A stretch of 64,000 nucleotides of DNA, taken from an uncultured Verrucomicrobiales bacterium (lineage in GTDB: Bacteria > Verrucomicrobiota > Verrucomicrobiia > Verrucomicrobiales > Akkermansiaceae). The stretch spans positions 16,373-80,372 of the forward strand of contig CALFVF010000003.1 of NCBI GenBank assembly GCA_937928735.1. The letters run 5' to 3'. This document shows positions 43,226 to 52,796 of the stretch, in pieces; position 1 is the first letter of the stretch, and the number at the start of each line of letters is the position of its first letter. The notes under the pieces were generated by a model. That model had not been told where the DNA came from and made no database searches. It was given only the letters and a program-made list of their open reading frames with translations. Position numbers and translations under genes: made by a program.

Positions 43226-44716
43226 TTATGTTGTTGCTCCACCACCTCGCAGGAAGCCAATGGGCATGGGAGCATTCACGCCTCTTGCGTGGAATCCTCT
43301 GATATTTGGCAATATAGCCTCTAGGGAGTTATCATTAGGTACTCCATACCATCTGGCTAGTTCTGCGTGTAATTCATCCACTGAGGTGGTTGGGAGCACA
43401 CGGCCTCGGCCAACATCTAGAGCGCGCCCGTCTCGAGAGGTTAGGTTAGTGAGGTCAGTGGGGTAATCACCAAAGATACGACCACCACGTACAGCGCCTC
43501 CCATGACTATGGAGTTACCGCCCCAAGCGTGGTCTGAGCCTCGACCATTCGGTGAGAGTGTGCGGCCGAAGTCAGATGCTGTGTATGTTGTGACCTGGTC
43601 ACTGAGGCCGAGGTTTTCTATTTCATTGTTGAAGGCCGCGAGATTCTCACTGAGGTTAGCCAGTAGACCTGGTTGGACAGAGTTGATGCTATTGTGCGTG
43701 TCATAGCCGTCTTGGAAGACAAAGAATGTCTGGCGTGATGAGCCGAAGGAGTCTCTGGCTTGTATATTTCTGGCTACGAGTTCTAACTGCTCTCCTAGGC
43801 GCCCTCTAAACCTTGGCTCACCATCGTCTGGGTCGTTTACATTGACTCCTGAAATGAGGTTATTGTATTCTGCGGCAGAGTTAATGGCGTCTTGTCTGAT
43901 GTCTCTGTGGTGTCTCCTAAGGACATTCTGATAGCGACTGCTCAGTAAGCGCTCTGTAGCGGTTCTGTATTGACCTCCAAATCTTGAGAGTTCTACGGCA
44001 CCGTCTCGAGAGACTACATAAGGGTTCACTTGGAGTCCTGTCTGAATAATATTTGTGCGCTCCACAGAGATGTTCATGGAGATGTTTGCATTCGTATTGA
44101 CATCATCAGTGATCATGTCAGCGATGCGCCCCATCCAGCCTGAGCGTGATGCTCTATCTGCAAGAGATGTTTGCCATGTCTCTTGCTGATCATTATGAGA
44201 AAATAACCCTCTTGGTCTGCGGCTACTGGATATATTTTCAAATTCATTCGCGTCGGCAATGGGGCGCGCGAGTGTTCCAATATTCGCTATGAAGGAAAGG
44301 GCTCCTGAGTTGTAGAGGTCTCTCACATGCGGCATGTTAGGGTTCACCGCGAAGCGTCTCGTGTTTTGACCACTACCTGGACCATCAATAATGGTGTCAT
44401 CCAAAGAGTCTCTATCTAGCGCGAGGCTGCCTCTAGCTCGACTGTAGTTTGTGAACTCTGTGTCACTGGAGTCTCCTCGAAGCCCTATGGGTAGAAGCAT
44501 ATTAAAGGAGTCATTACCACCATAGAGGAAAACACAAACGAGCGCTTTGTAGCGATTGGGCCGGCGGAAGTTGGGGATTGCCGCTAGTGCGGAGTTTGTG
44601 ACTTTAAGCTGCATGATGGATGACAGCAGTGAGGTGCCTGCGAGGCCTGCACAGCCGCCTAGGAATTCACGGCGGTGGAGGAATTTTCTGATTTCTTCTT
44701 CTTTATCTAAATTCAT
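43226..44716 (-). CDS. Tat-exported DUF1501 protein
   Basis: 496 residues of the DUF1501 family (related to sulfatases/alkaline phosphatases). The start has RREFLGGCAGLAGTSL, a Tat-type signal. Landmarks are KALVCVFLYGGNDSFNMLLP near residue 60 and TTYTASDFGRTLSPNGRGSD, DHAWGGNSIVMGGAVRGG near 390. Nearly always next to a DUF1800 gene, as here; the pair is typical of Planctomycetota, Verrucomicrobiota and Proteobacteria and its substrate is unknown. Starts 17 bases after the DUF1800 stop. Confidence 0.92.
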   Translation of the reverse strand: MNLDKEEEIRKFLHRREFLGGCAGLAGTSLLSSIMQLKVTNSALAAIPNFRRPNRYKALVCVFLYGGNDSFNMLLPIGLRGDSSDTEFTNYSRARGSLALDRDSLDDTIIDGPGSGQNTRRFAVNPNMPHVRDLYNSGALSFIANIGTLARPIADANEFENISSSRRPRGLFSHNDQQETWQTSLADRASRSGWMGRIADMITDDVNTNANISMNISVERTNIIQTGLQVNPYVVSRDGAVELSRFGGQYRTATERLLSSRYQNVLRRHHRDIRQDAINSAAEYNNLISGVNVNDPDDGEPRFRGRLGEQLELVARNIQARDSFGSSRQTFFVFQDGYDTHNSINSVQPGLLANLSENLAAFNNEIENLGLSDQVTTYTASDFGRTLSPNGRGSDHAWGGNSIVMGGAVRGGRIFGDYPTDLTNLTSRDGRALDVGRGRVLPTTSVDELHAELARWYGVPNDNSLEAILPNIRGFHARGVNAPMPIGFLRGGGATT

Positions 44717-44733
44717 AATTAAAAATGTTAATG

Positions 44734-46653
44734 TTAGTTGCTCACCGCGAATGATGGTGAAGATAGTATAGTGCTCACAAGGATCGATGCTTTCTCAGCA
44801 TCACTGATTGAGCTATTGAGTACATCTCTGTAGCCTGCGAGTGCATTTTCGCTAATCGTGCCTTGGCAGAATAGAATATTAAGGTAGTTCAATACGCTAT
44901 CTGCATTTGATATCCTGTTGAGAACAGAGGCGACCCGTATATCAGCCGCTCCTGCACGGCCAAAGGGATGCGTGAATACTCTCCTGTTCGCATTGACGCC
45001 TTCATTGTTCATGGTATTGCGAATGATGTTGGCAAGACTATGAATTCTAGTAGGCGTGAAGATCTCAAACTCAGGGCCGACAATATTATTTCTCTGTAGG
45101 CGTCCCACAGGCTGGTGATCTGGTAGGTAGAAGTTAAATACACTATCTGCATCTAGTGGGAACTGGCCAAGTTCTCCTGTAGAGTTTCTAAATCTAAAGG
45201 AACCTGGCACATTTGTATCACGGCTACGCACTTCAAATGCTCTTAGCATAGAGGTTAGCTGAATAAATGGCTCCCGTAACTTACCGTGGAGACGATCATT
45301 GATGCTCACATTGATACGCCAGCGTCCTCCTCCTTCTGGAGTTGAGGTAATTTCTAGTGAGTCACGCGCTTCGGGGTGCATGAGAATGGTGCGTAGTACG
45401 CGTCTCAGGTTCCCTCGAGCTGTGGTGCCTGGGCCTCGGAATATTCTGACTACTTCACTGACGTAATCTGTAGAAGGATTAGAAGTCGTGAAGCGCTGAA
45501 TCAATAAGCGGCTGATGAATGGTGGGCAGTTGCTGTGGTTAAACGCATTGTCGATAGCTAAATCAATATCTCTTTCTCCATTGGCAGCACCACCTGGTGT
45601 GCGAAATCCATCTAGCAGAGTCTTGCGGCCAGGCTCATGAAAACGGTTATCCATTACCATGGGTTCTAAGAAGTAGAAGAATCGATTTTCAAATGAGGTG
45701 TTGCCACCAGGGAAGTTACTATAATTTAGCCCTGTGAATACACGTGCAAATTCTTGAATGGTTTCATTCGTGTAGAGTTCAGCTGGGGTGTCTCTGGCTC
45801 CACTAATTGGCGTACCAGAGTTGTTGAGTACTTGGCCTGCATCATTGAGGCGAAATACACCCACAGTGAAGAGCTGGAGGAACTCTCTTGCGAAGTTCTC
45901 GTCAGGAAACCTTGTCAGCTGTGTTGCTTGGTTCACAGAAGTTCTCTGATTGCCAGCAGAGTCTAACCACTCTCCCATAGCTGGGCTGTATACGATGCCT
46001 TCAAGAAGATTTCGGTAGTTACCGAAAGCATTATTTAATAATAAATCATTGTAGATTGAAGTGCCTCTCCAGCCGTTTCTGTTACGCAAAACATTAGAGT
46101 CTCCAACCACTAAGATCTGTGAAAGCGCATAGCTCATTCGCTGTCTTAGTTGATCAGGCGCGGTTAGTTTTCTGTCCCAGACAGCGTAATCGCGGTAGGG
46201 TGCGGGCCCCTGGAATCCTTGCGTATTGACGTCAAGGTCAGATTGTATATCACGACCTGTGTCCTCAACTAAACGCACTAATTCGTCATTTATTAGAGTG
46301 GGAGCAATGTTAAATTGCTCAGTGATCCAGTTGTTGAGGGCTCGTGTTTCGCCAACGCTTTCTATCTCGTCTGCCAAGTCATTGATCTGGCTCCAAGTCG
46401 GACCAAATGTCGCTTGGCTTAAGAAATGAGATGCTTTAATTTGGTTGATTGTGCGATCTCTTTCAGCAGCAGATTCAACGATCAAGTCGGCACTGGCTTT
46501 ATTAGAAAATACACTGAAGGCAGCTGTTAGGGTGACTGCGTAGTACACGAAGTGTCGCTTAATGGAGTGCTTGTGGCTTTTAGGTAATAATCGGGTTTTC
46601 TGGGGCCGGTACGGTAGTGCAGTTCCGTGCAATTGGTTTTTACTTATACTCAT
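44734..46653 (-). CDS. DUF1800 protein
   Basis: 639 residues; a signal peptide or anchor lies at about residues 30-55 (HFVYYAVTLTAAFSVFSNKA). The DUF1800 motifs are present: FLSQATFGPTWSQINDLAD, APYRDYAVWDRKLTAPDQLR, FAREFLQLFTVGVFRLND, RFHEPGRKTLL, CPPFISRLLIQRFTTSNPS. GAGGAAATAGAAA before the ATG is a strong ribosome binding site. First gene of the three-gene operon. The role of the DUF1800-DUF1501 pair is unknown. Confidence 0.93.
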   Translation of the reverse strand: MSISKNQLHGTALPYRPQKTRLLPKSHKHSIKRHFVYYAVTLTAAFSVFSNKASADLIVESAAERDRTINQIKASHFLSQATFGPTWSQINDLADEIESVGETRALNNWITEQFNIAPTLINDELVRLVEDTGRDIQSDLDVNTQGFQGPAPYRDYAVWDRKLTAPDQLRQRMSYALSQILVVGDSNVLRNRNGWRGTSIYNDLLLNNAFGNYRNLLEGIVYSPAMGEWLDSAGNQRTSVNQATQLTRFPDENFAREFLQLFTVGVFRLNDAGQVLNNSGTPISGARDTPAELYTNETIQEFARVFTGLNYSNFPGGNTSFENRFFYFLEPMVMDNRFHEPGRKTLLDGFRTPGGAANGERDIDLAIDNAFNHSNCPPFISRLLIQRFTTSNPSTDYVSEVVRIFRGPGTTARGNLRRVLRTILMHPEARDSLEITSTPEGGGRWRINVSINDRLHGKLREPFIQLTSMLRAFEVRSRDTNVPGSFRFRNSTGELGQFPLDADSVFNFYLPDHQPVGRLQRNNIVGPEFEIFTPTRIHSLANIIRNTMNNEGVNANRRVFTHPFGRAGAADIRVASVLNRISNADSVLNYLNILFCQGTISENALAGYRDVLNSSISDAEKASILVSTILSSPSFAVSN

Positions 46654-47000
46654 TTTCTATTTCCTCTTTATTTTGGATTAAGGGGGAAACATTTGAGGGG
46701 AGGGATAATCTACGAATTATGAGGTGTCATAGCTGTAGATGCATAAGATAAATTCATTTGAATGATGAAAATTTCTTATAATTTAGGATTCTTGTAACTA
46801 TCCTTTTATTCTAAATTTTGACAAGAAAAAACATTATATTTAATTTGTCTTATAGAAATGGAATAACGTGTAGCAGAACTATCTCATAGCATTTTTCAAT
46901 ATGCTGGCTTTTGCAATATGGATGTACACTCACGATGAAGAGGGTGGTGTCAGTATATGATCTGTATTGGGAAACCTATCTTGTGGGGTATATCATGCTA
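46654..47000. other. AT-rich intergenic region, DUF1800 promoter
   Basis: Very AT-rich. TTGACA at about 46818 on the plus strand has TAATTT 17 bases on, but no gene follows in that direction. On the minus strand TTGTCA followed at 18 bases by TAGTTA is a possible but weak promoter for DUF1800. No gene seen. Confidence 0.35.
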
Positions 47001-47155
47001 TATTCCCCAAACTATCTGGTAGGATTTACTAGATAGTTGAGGAGATTTAATGGTTGTCACTCCCTCATAGAGGTAGATATTAGCGGATAAACTGCGCCTT
47101 GGCTTCTCGTCAATTTTCTACACGATTTTTACCAGATTGTGTTTCCTGGTGATAT
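47001..47155. repeat. Degenerate TACCAA...TTGGTA element
   Basis: Fragments of the element remain in order: AAACTATCTGGTAG, CTAGAT, GTTGTCAC, TTTTACCAGA and GTTTCCT, but the outer TACCAA/TTGGTA ends have decayed. An old copy. Confidence 0.5.
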
Positions 47156-47232
47156 CAGCTCAGCGACCTGTGTTTAAGGTTCACCTTGTAAGTGAAGGAA
47201 ATAGCTAAATTATTTGCGCTATTTCTTCCGCG

Positions 47233-47823
47233 CTATTTCGTTTGCTTGCCGTAGTAAGATTGGGGATTTATCTCGTGGCAGAGGCGTTTGAGCGAGTGAG
47301 AGCCCGCCTGATTTTCTTCTAGAAAGATTTTGTGGGCGTAATAGAGAATCGCTTGGCGTTCGTTGCTTTTGAGCGCGCTACTTTTCTGCGTAGTTTTCTC
47401 AGTGGCGTAGGGGAGGAGGAATTGGAAGTCAGATAAGGATGTCGCTCTTGTCTGGAAGAACTTAGGGACTTTATAATAGCCAATGGCTCGGACCATTCTG
47501 ACTCTTGGGTCACGGGGGGCTGAGGCGACTGCCTGATCGAGATGTTTTTGACCAAGCCTTAAGTGCTTGAGTTTTGTAGGGCCCCAGAAGCTGGCTTTGG
47601 CTCGCAGAGCGTGGGCACTGCCTAGATAGGCTTTCGCAAGGTAGTCTTTTGGGTTTGATTTGAGTCTGGATGAGAATTTGTCAATTTGCTCATCAATGAC
47701 CTCAAGATCTAGACTAAGGCATTGCTTGTGCCACTGTAAGTAGAGGGCATGAGGGATTTCTTCTGCGGCTAGTGCAGCTACGTTATAAACGAAGAAGAAT
47801 AAGAGAGTGATAATGAGTCTCAT
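47233..47823 (-). CDS. Exported TPR-like protein in the carotenoid operon
   Basis: 196 residues with a signal peptide (MRLIITLLFFFVYNVAALAA). DYLAKAYLGSAHALRAKASF and LGQKHLDQAVASAPRDPRVR are tetratricopeptide-like. It starts inside the last four bases of the crtN gene, so it is translationally coupled to the carotenoid operon. It could organise or export the pathway product; this is an inference from position. No named family. Confidence 0.65.
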   Translation of the reverse strand: MRLIITLLFFFVYNVAALAAEEIPHALYLQWHKQCLSLDLEVIDEQIDKFSSRLKSNPKDYLAKAYLGSAHALRAKASFWGPTKLKHLRLGQKHLDQAVASAPRDPRVRMVRAIGYYKVPKFFQTRATSLSDFQFLLPYATEKTTQKSSALKSNERQAILYYAHKIFLEENQAGSHSLKRLCHEINPQSYYGKQTK

Positions 47824-49349
47824 GAAGCCGCAGTAGAGAGAATCTCTGTGGCGAGGTCAATAGGTTGGTAGTGCTCTCCGTGGGATTCTGTAATGAGGTT
47901 GGAGGAGATACGCGCACTTTCATAGATAGTGGGTAGGCCACTTCCTGGGTGAGTGCCCCCGCCGACGAGATAGATATTCTCAAATGCTGAGAGTCTATTC
48001 CTTGGGCGTAGGTAGAGCATCTGATCCATAGTGTGCGCGAGATTGAATGTCGCGCCCATGAAGATATTGTTTGTCTCCCAGCCCTTCGGGGTGATGCACC
48101 GCTCCTCGACTATGTGGTCTTTGAGATCTTTCATGCCAGTTTGAGCAATCATTCGATCAAGTATCTTATTTCTGTAGCTTTCTGGATCTTCTTCCCATGG
48201 GGATATGTGTCTCGTGTTAATGGTTGGTACGAGTATATAGAGCTGCGAATGACCTTCGGGTGCTACTGTGGGATCTGTGACACTGGAGTTTCTCACATAA
48301 ATAGACATGTCTTTAGAGACCGTCTTCTCACCTTGGATGTCCTTGAGGTTTTGGTGATAGTCTTCTGCGAAGATGACGTGGTGATGTGGCTGCTCTTGGT
48401 AGATGGTGTCGAGTCCAAGGTAGAGCATGTAGGTGGAGCAGGAGTATTTTTTCTTTTTGAGAAAACTCTCTGAGTGATTCTTTTCTCCAAATATCGTTCT
48501 GCGAGCATGCGCGTAATCAGCGTTCACGATAAGATCATCACATTCTAGCGTGTTTCCATTTTGTAAACGTACACTTGTGGCTTTTGTGCCAGATGCATTG
48601 TATTGGATCTCTTCGACCTCGTGATTGAGCAATATCTTGCCTCCGTCTTCTTCTATGGCTTTTGCCATGCCGGCAGATATGTTAGATAGTCCACCTTGGA
48701 CATGATAGATGCCGTGGGCGTACTCGATGTAGGCTAATATGCTAAAGAGAGCGGGGCAGTTCCACGGGGACATGCCGAGGTATTTTGCCTGGAATGTGAA
48801 AGCGAGTTTGAGGCGCTCGTCTGTGAAATACTCTCCGAGTACATCCATCACAGATTTAGTTGTAGCGACATAAGGGAGAGCTTTGAGCATGTGGGGCTTA
48901 AAGTAGCTCTTGAGGGAATTATAATCACTCTGGAGGCAGGGGAAAATGGTGCGCAGCTTCTTGGCGTGGTCACTCATGAAGCGTGCATAATTCTTTGATT
49001 CACCGGGGAATGCCTTTTCGATGTTTTGCATCATCGTTTGATGGTGAAAGCTTGTTTCTAGAGAAACATCTCCCCAGCTCAGTGTGGTCATGGGGTCGAG
49101 CTTCACAAAGTCCATGTAGTCGGAGGATTGGCGACCGGCTTCTTTGAAGACTTCATCGAGAGTGAACTTTTGGTGGAGGAAGGTGGGGCCTGTATCAAAT
49201 GTGTAGTCGCCTGCTTGAATTGGCGCATTTCTACCGCCGATAGCAGAGCTTTTCTCAAGGATGGTGACATCGTAGCCTCGGTGAGCTAACAGCATGCCGC
49301 TAGTCAGACCTCCTGGGCCGGCTCCGATGATAATAATTTTTTTCTTCAT
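47820..49349 (-). CDS. crtN: CrtI-family C30 carotenoid desaturase, CrtN-like
   Basis: FAD-dependent desaturase of 509 residues. The dinucleotide motif is KIIIIGAGPGGLTSGMLLAH, and the C-terminal FAD signature YLVGGGTHPGSGLPTIYESA. LGMSPWNCPALFSILAYIEY and HGIYHVQGGLSNI are typical of the CrtN/CrtI family. I assign it to the CrtN role (4,4'-diapophytoene to diaponeurosporene or diapolycopene) because the other CrtI-type protein in the operon matches CrtP; the true specificity must be tested. Fourth of five genes on the minus strand. Confidence 0.78.
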   Translation of the reverse strand: MKKKIIIIGAGPGGLTSGMLLAHRGYDVTILEKSSAIGGRNAPIQAGDYTFDTGPTFLHQKFTLDEVFKEAGRQSSDYMDFVKLDPMTTLSWGDVSLETSFHHQTMMQNIEKAFPGESKNYARFMSDHAKKLRTIFPCLQSDYNSLKSYFKPHMLKALPYVATTKSVMDVLGEYFTDERLKLAFTFQAKYLGMSPWNCPALFSILAYIEYAHGIYHVQGGLSNISAGMAKAIEEDGGKILLNHEVEEIQYNASGTKATSVRLQNGNTLECDDLIVNADYAHARRTIFGEKNHSESFLKKKKYSCSTYMLYLGLDTIYQEQPHHHVIFAEDYHQNLKDIQGEKTVSKDMSIYVRNSSVTDPTVAPEGHSQLYILVPTINTRHISPWEEDPESYRNKILDRMIAQTGMKDLKDHIVEERCITPKGWETNNIFMGATFNLAHTMDQMLYLRPRNRLSAFENIYLVGGGTHPGSGLPTIYESARISSNLITESHGEHYQPIDLATEILSTAAS

Positions 49350-49451
49350 GTCAGCGAATCATCTAAGATGTGTGGTGTTCCTAGATTTGGATAATGATGG
49401 CACAGCTATGGGCAGTCTCAACTAGAAACCTAGGATTTTCAATGGTACTGG

Positions 49452-49946
49452 TTATGATTGTTTATGGCGCCTGCTCTCTCGAGTGTGGAGCACGCGCAGC
49501 ATCCGTTTTCTGGTGTAGCGTTGGTTAAGAATGCAGGGGAGATTAGCGAGGATAGCGTAGATGAGAATGATGGTGGATCCAGGCTGTGGCGTCCAGAGAA
49601 GGCAGACGAGAATGAGGAGAGCCTGGAGGTAGTGGGAGAATTCTCCACGGCGTGTTTCTTGGATGAATTCTCTCAGATAGCTGCTGGAGCGCGCTGAGAG
49701 TTTTGCTTTTGAGAAGCCACTGACCCATGGGCCACCATCTGGAAGCGAGTCTTTCCATATACGGATTAAAAAAAACCTTTCATAAACCCAGTCACTGGAG
49801 TGGAGAGTCTGAGGTGATGGAGGGCTTTGTTTTTTAAAGAGAGAAAGAGGCAGGGATGTTGTTAGTCTGGCAACTAGGATGTGAATGAGAGGGATGCAGA
49901 CAATATTGGCCACAACAATGAGAAGATTAGAGAGTTCGACGAGCAT
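49452..49946 (-). CDS. crtO: CrtO-like carotenoid glycoside acyltransferase
   Basis: 164 residues, integral membrane. The pattern of GPWVSGFSKAKLSARSSSYL, FIQETRRGEFSHYLQALLI, and NLPCILNQRYTRKRMLRVL equals that of S. aureus CrtO, which acylates the sugar of glycosyl-4,4'-diaponeurosporenoate. Starts 15 bases after the crtQ stop on the same strand. Expected job: add the fatty acid to the C6 of the glycosyl ester. Confidence 0.82.
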   Translation of the reverse strand: MLVELSNLLIVVANIVCIPLIHILVARLTTSLPLSLFKKQSPPSPQTLHSSDWVYERFFLIRIWKDSLPDGGPWVSGFSKAKLSARSSSYLREFIQETRRGEFSHYLQALLILVCLLWTPQPGSTIILIYAILANLPCILNQRYTRKRMLRVLHTRESRRHKQS

Positions 49947-49961
49947 AGCCAGTGGGTACTA

Positions 49962-51119
49962 CTAGTGAACAGAGCGGCCCTTCCAGTCAGTGGACTTATT
50001 GCGCTTTTTCTGGAGGATAGAATGAAAGAATATCACTTGGTAAAATAGCAAGCTGATGGGGAAGAGCAGGGCATTAAGGTAAGAGAATGCACCGGTGCTT
50101 CGGAACACAGAGAAGCACTGTATGGTATAGAGCGTGTAGAGAACCAACCAGCAGGCTGTAAGCTGTGGTATAGGTAGAGAGGAACTTTTCTGAAAGACAA
50201 TGGCAACGAGAAGAATAATGGTGGCGACACAGAAGAACATGGCTCCACTGATCCATAGAGAGGAGAATAGGAGCGCGCTTTTATTCGTCTTCTTAGCACC
50301 TAGGTGAAAGCCTTTTTGCCAGCTTTTGCAGAGCTGACTATAACCTTCGGGAAACATACGCATAGAGATTGTGCCTTTGCCGAGATAACATTGTCGTGGG
50401 ATATTCTGCTCTCGAAGAGTTTGGGAGAGTTGGAAGTTTTCAAGTACTTCATGTTTGACGGAGTTATGACCACCGACTTGCTGGTAGTGTGCACAGGAGA
50501 TCAGTAGACACTGACCAAAGAGCGAGGGATCTGGCTTAGCACCAAAGGCATTGACCCCTGCCACCATGAGAGTGTTAAAGAAAGCAGAAAGCTCTTCATA
50601 GGGTTTTTGAATGGCATGGTAAGGTGAGACGGAAATGACGGTATCCTGCTCACCGTGCTTAGCGTACTTACCGTGTTGTCCCTGCTCGGTGGCTGCTTGG
50701 AGCTGACGGAGTGCGTGAGGCTCTAGCCAAGTGTCCGCATCGAGAAATAAATACCACTCACCCTGTGCGGCCTCCGCTCCCTGAGTGCAGGCCCAGGGTT
50801 TCCCCAGCCATCCTTCTGGAAGGGTCTTGCTCTGGATGACACGAGCATGGTGAGTGCGTGCTACATCAGCAGTCGCATCTGTGGAATCATCATCGACCAC
50901 GAGAACCTCATGGGGTGGGTGCGTCTGCTCGTTGAGAGACTCGAGGAGTCTGGGTAAATTATGCGCCTCGTTTCTGGCAGGAATGATGACAGAAATTCGG
51001 AGGTGGTTCTTTGTGGAGGGAAGGTGGTGGAGAAATCGGAGCTTTCCTAACACGATCCAGTAGGCTGGCCAGCAGAGCAGAGAGATAGCCAAGAAGAGAA
51101 TGAATGCGAAACTGATCAT
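49962..51119 (-). CDS. crtQ: CrtQ-like carotenoid glycosyltransferase
   Basis: GT2 enzyme of 385 residues with an N-terminal membrane helix and two or three C-terminal ones. RISVIIPARNEAHNLPRLLE and LVVDDDSTDATADVAR give the sugar-nucleotide site; EWYLFLDADTWLEPHAL the DXD motif. S. aureus CrtQ esterifies the C1 of glucose to diaponeurosporenoic acid. Sugar identity here could be xylose or glucose. A 106-base gap separates it from crtP. Confidence 0.82.
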   Translation of the reverse strand: MISFAFILFLAISLLCWPAYWIVLGKLRFLHHLPSTKNHLRISVIIPARNEAHNLPRLLESLNEQTHPPHEVLVVDDDSTDATADVARTHHARVIQSKTLPEGWLGKPWACTQGAEAAQGEWYLFLDADTWLEPHALRQLQAATEQGQHGKYAKHGEQDTVISVSPYHAIQKPYEELSAFFNTLMVAGVNAFGAKPDPSLFGQCLLISCAHYQQVGGHNSVKHEVLENFQLSQTLREQNIPRQCYLGKGTISMRMFPEGYSQLCKSWQKGFHLGAKKTNKSALLFSSLWISGAMFFCVATIILLVAIVFQKSSSLPIPQLTACWLVLYTLYTIQCFSVFRSTGAFSYLNALLFPISLLFYQVIFFHSILQKKRNKSTDWKGRSVH

Positions 51120-51225
51120 ACGAATCGGTGCGAGTAACTAGTAAGGATCAGAGGATATGTTAGAATAAAATAGGGGAGAAGTAAACAGTGAGAAAGGAAG
51201 CTATGCTGGTCATGTGCGAACATGC

Positions 51226-52716
51226 TTAAGAATGTCGCTGGATGATACGCTCAGCACATTTCTGCCCAGAGAGCACGACCATGGGCATGCCTCCACCAGG
51301 ATTGACACTACCTCCTACAAAATAGAGATTGTTGTACTTGCTACTGGTTTTAGGAGCCTTGAAGCCATAGTTCTTTTTCCAGTCTGTCACGACACCGTAG
51401 ATAGAGCCTCTGTTAGATCGGTACATTCTCTCGATGTCGATAGGCGTGAGCAAGTCTTCGGTGATGATGCTCTCTCTGAGTCCCTGGATACCACAGTGCT
51501 CCATTTTATCAATGCAGCGATCTTTGAGTGCTTCATAGTCTGCGTGTGAAATAGGTGCCTCTGGATCAAGTGGCGGGATGTGGGGGAGGATCTTAATATT
51601 GTCGCAGCCTTCTGGTGCCTTCGTCGGATCAGTACGAGTCGGTGCGACCACATAGAGTGTCGGATCATCTGGGAGCTGACCTTGGTGAAAGACTGTCTTG
51701 AAGTGCTTGTGCTGATTTTTGGAATAAAAGAAATTATGATGTGCTAGCTGTGGGAAGACCTTGTTTGTCCCTATGTGGAGAACGATCCCTGAGCATGCAG
51801 GCTCGAATTTTTCTAACTTCTTTGTGAAACTTTGGTTTTCTTTCAGAAGGTATTTGTAGGTGGGGATGACTTCCATGTTACTGACAACTATATCAGCGTG
51901 GTGCTGGCTACCATCCTTGAGTTCGATCCCTTTGACTGTCTTTGCTTCTTTTAAAATCGCATTCACTTCGGCATTCAGGTGGACGGGAATTTCCATTTCC
52001 TCCATGAGCTTGCCGAGTCCACGAGCGAGCTCATACATACCGCCTCGAACATACCATAGACCGTAATCAAACTGAATTATGGGCATGAGGTTCATGTAAC
52101 CAGGAGCGTCGAGAGCTGAGGAGCCGACGTATTTGATGAAATACTCAAGAATGAGCCGAAGCTTAGGGTGACTAATGCGCTGCTGGATCGACTCAGCCAT
52201 GGACTGAGAGTAATCAATCTTGCCGCCTAGGAGCTGGAACTTATAGTGCTTGATGAATTCCCACAGCGTGTCGAGGCCTTGCTCGAAGTACCCTTCATTG
52301 ACAATACCGTATTGCTCTCTCGCGTATTGGAGAAAGCCTTGGAATTCCTTCCATAGAGCGTCAGGTTCTCCGCCGAGCTGGTTGAGCTCTTTGCGCATCA
52401 AGTCATCTTCTTGATAGAGGTCAATGGGGGGTGCCTCTTCAAAGAAATTTCGCCAGTGCGGAGTGACCGCATCGAGCTGCACATAGTCCTCCATCTTGCG
52501 GTCAGCGCGCTGGAATAAGGACTCAAACATCTGTGGAAGGGTGAAAATGGACGGTCCTAGATCAAAGGTGAAGCCGTCTTTTTCCATGAGGTTTAATTTA
52601 CCCCCTATCTGGGCATTTTTCTCGTAGATAGAAACGTCATAACCCGCGGCCTTGAGGGAGATAGCAGCAGAAATTCCTCCTAGGCCTGAGCCGATGACGA
52701 TGACAGATGAGTGCAT
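51226..52716 (-). CDS. crtP: CrtP-like 4,4'-diaponeurosporene oxidase
   Basis: CrtI-family FAD enzyme of 496 residues. It agrees with S. aureus CrtP over long segments as I recall them: VIGSGLGGISAAISLKAAGY, DGFTFDLGPSIFTLPQMFE, FIKYVGSSALDAPGYMNL, SNMEVIPTYKYL, LAHHNFFYSKN, YRSNRGSIYGVV and FVGGSVNPGGGMPMV. CrtP oxidises the terminal methyl of the C30 chain to the aldehyde. First gene of the leftward operon, divergent from aldH across 80 bases. Confidence 0.85.
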   Translation of the reverse strand: MHSSVIVIGSGLGGISAAISLKAAGYDVSIYEKNAQIGGKLNLMEKDGFTFDLGPSIFTLPQMFESLFQRADRKMEDYVQLDAVTPHWRNFFEEAPPIDLYQEDDLMRKELNQLGGEPDALWKEFQGFLQYAREQYGIVNEGYFEQGLDTLWEFIKHYKFQLLGGKIDYSQSMAESIQQRISHPKLRLILEYFIKYVGSSALDAPGYMNLMPIIQFDYGLWYVRGGMYELARGLGKLMEEMEIPVHLNAEVNAILKEAKTVKGIELKDGSQHHADIVVSNMEVIPTYKYLLKENQSFTKKLEKFEPACSGIVLHIGTNKVFPQLAHHNFFYSKNQHKHFKTVFHQGQLPDDPTLYVVAPTRTDPTKAPEGCDNIKILPHIPPLDPEAPISHADYEALKDRCIDKMEHCGIQGLRESIITEDLLTPIDIERMYRSNRGSIYGVVTDWKKNYGFKAPKTSSKYNNLYFVGGSVNPGGGMPMVVLSGQKCAERIIQRHS

Positions 52717-52725
52717 GATAGCCGT

Positions 52726-52757
52726 ATCATTGACCAGAATACTCTCTTGTCAATGAT
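52726..52757. promoter_or_regulatory. Inverted repeat in the crtP-aldH divergent region
   Basis: ATCATTGAC and GTCAATGAT, 9 bp each and perfect, with a 14-base spacer (centre-to-centre 23 bp, about two helical turns). The left-reading strand contains TTGACA, a full -35 box, with AATGAT 16 bases later; this would give an almost leaderless crtP mRNA. Good candidate operator for the nearby GbsR/MarR-type regulator, by inference only. Confidence 0.55.
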
Positions 52758-52796
52758 GTGGAGAGGGTTACTTTCTGTAAGGATCAAGGAAACACT

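Noticed and set aside
46818..46850. TTGACA ... TAATTT as a rightward promoter
   Set aside because: No rightward gene follows it; the region is generally AT-rich.
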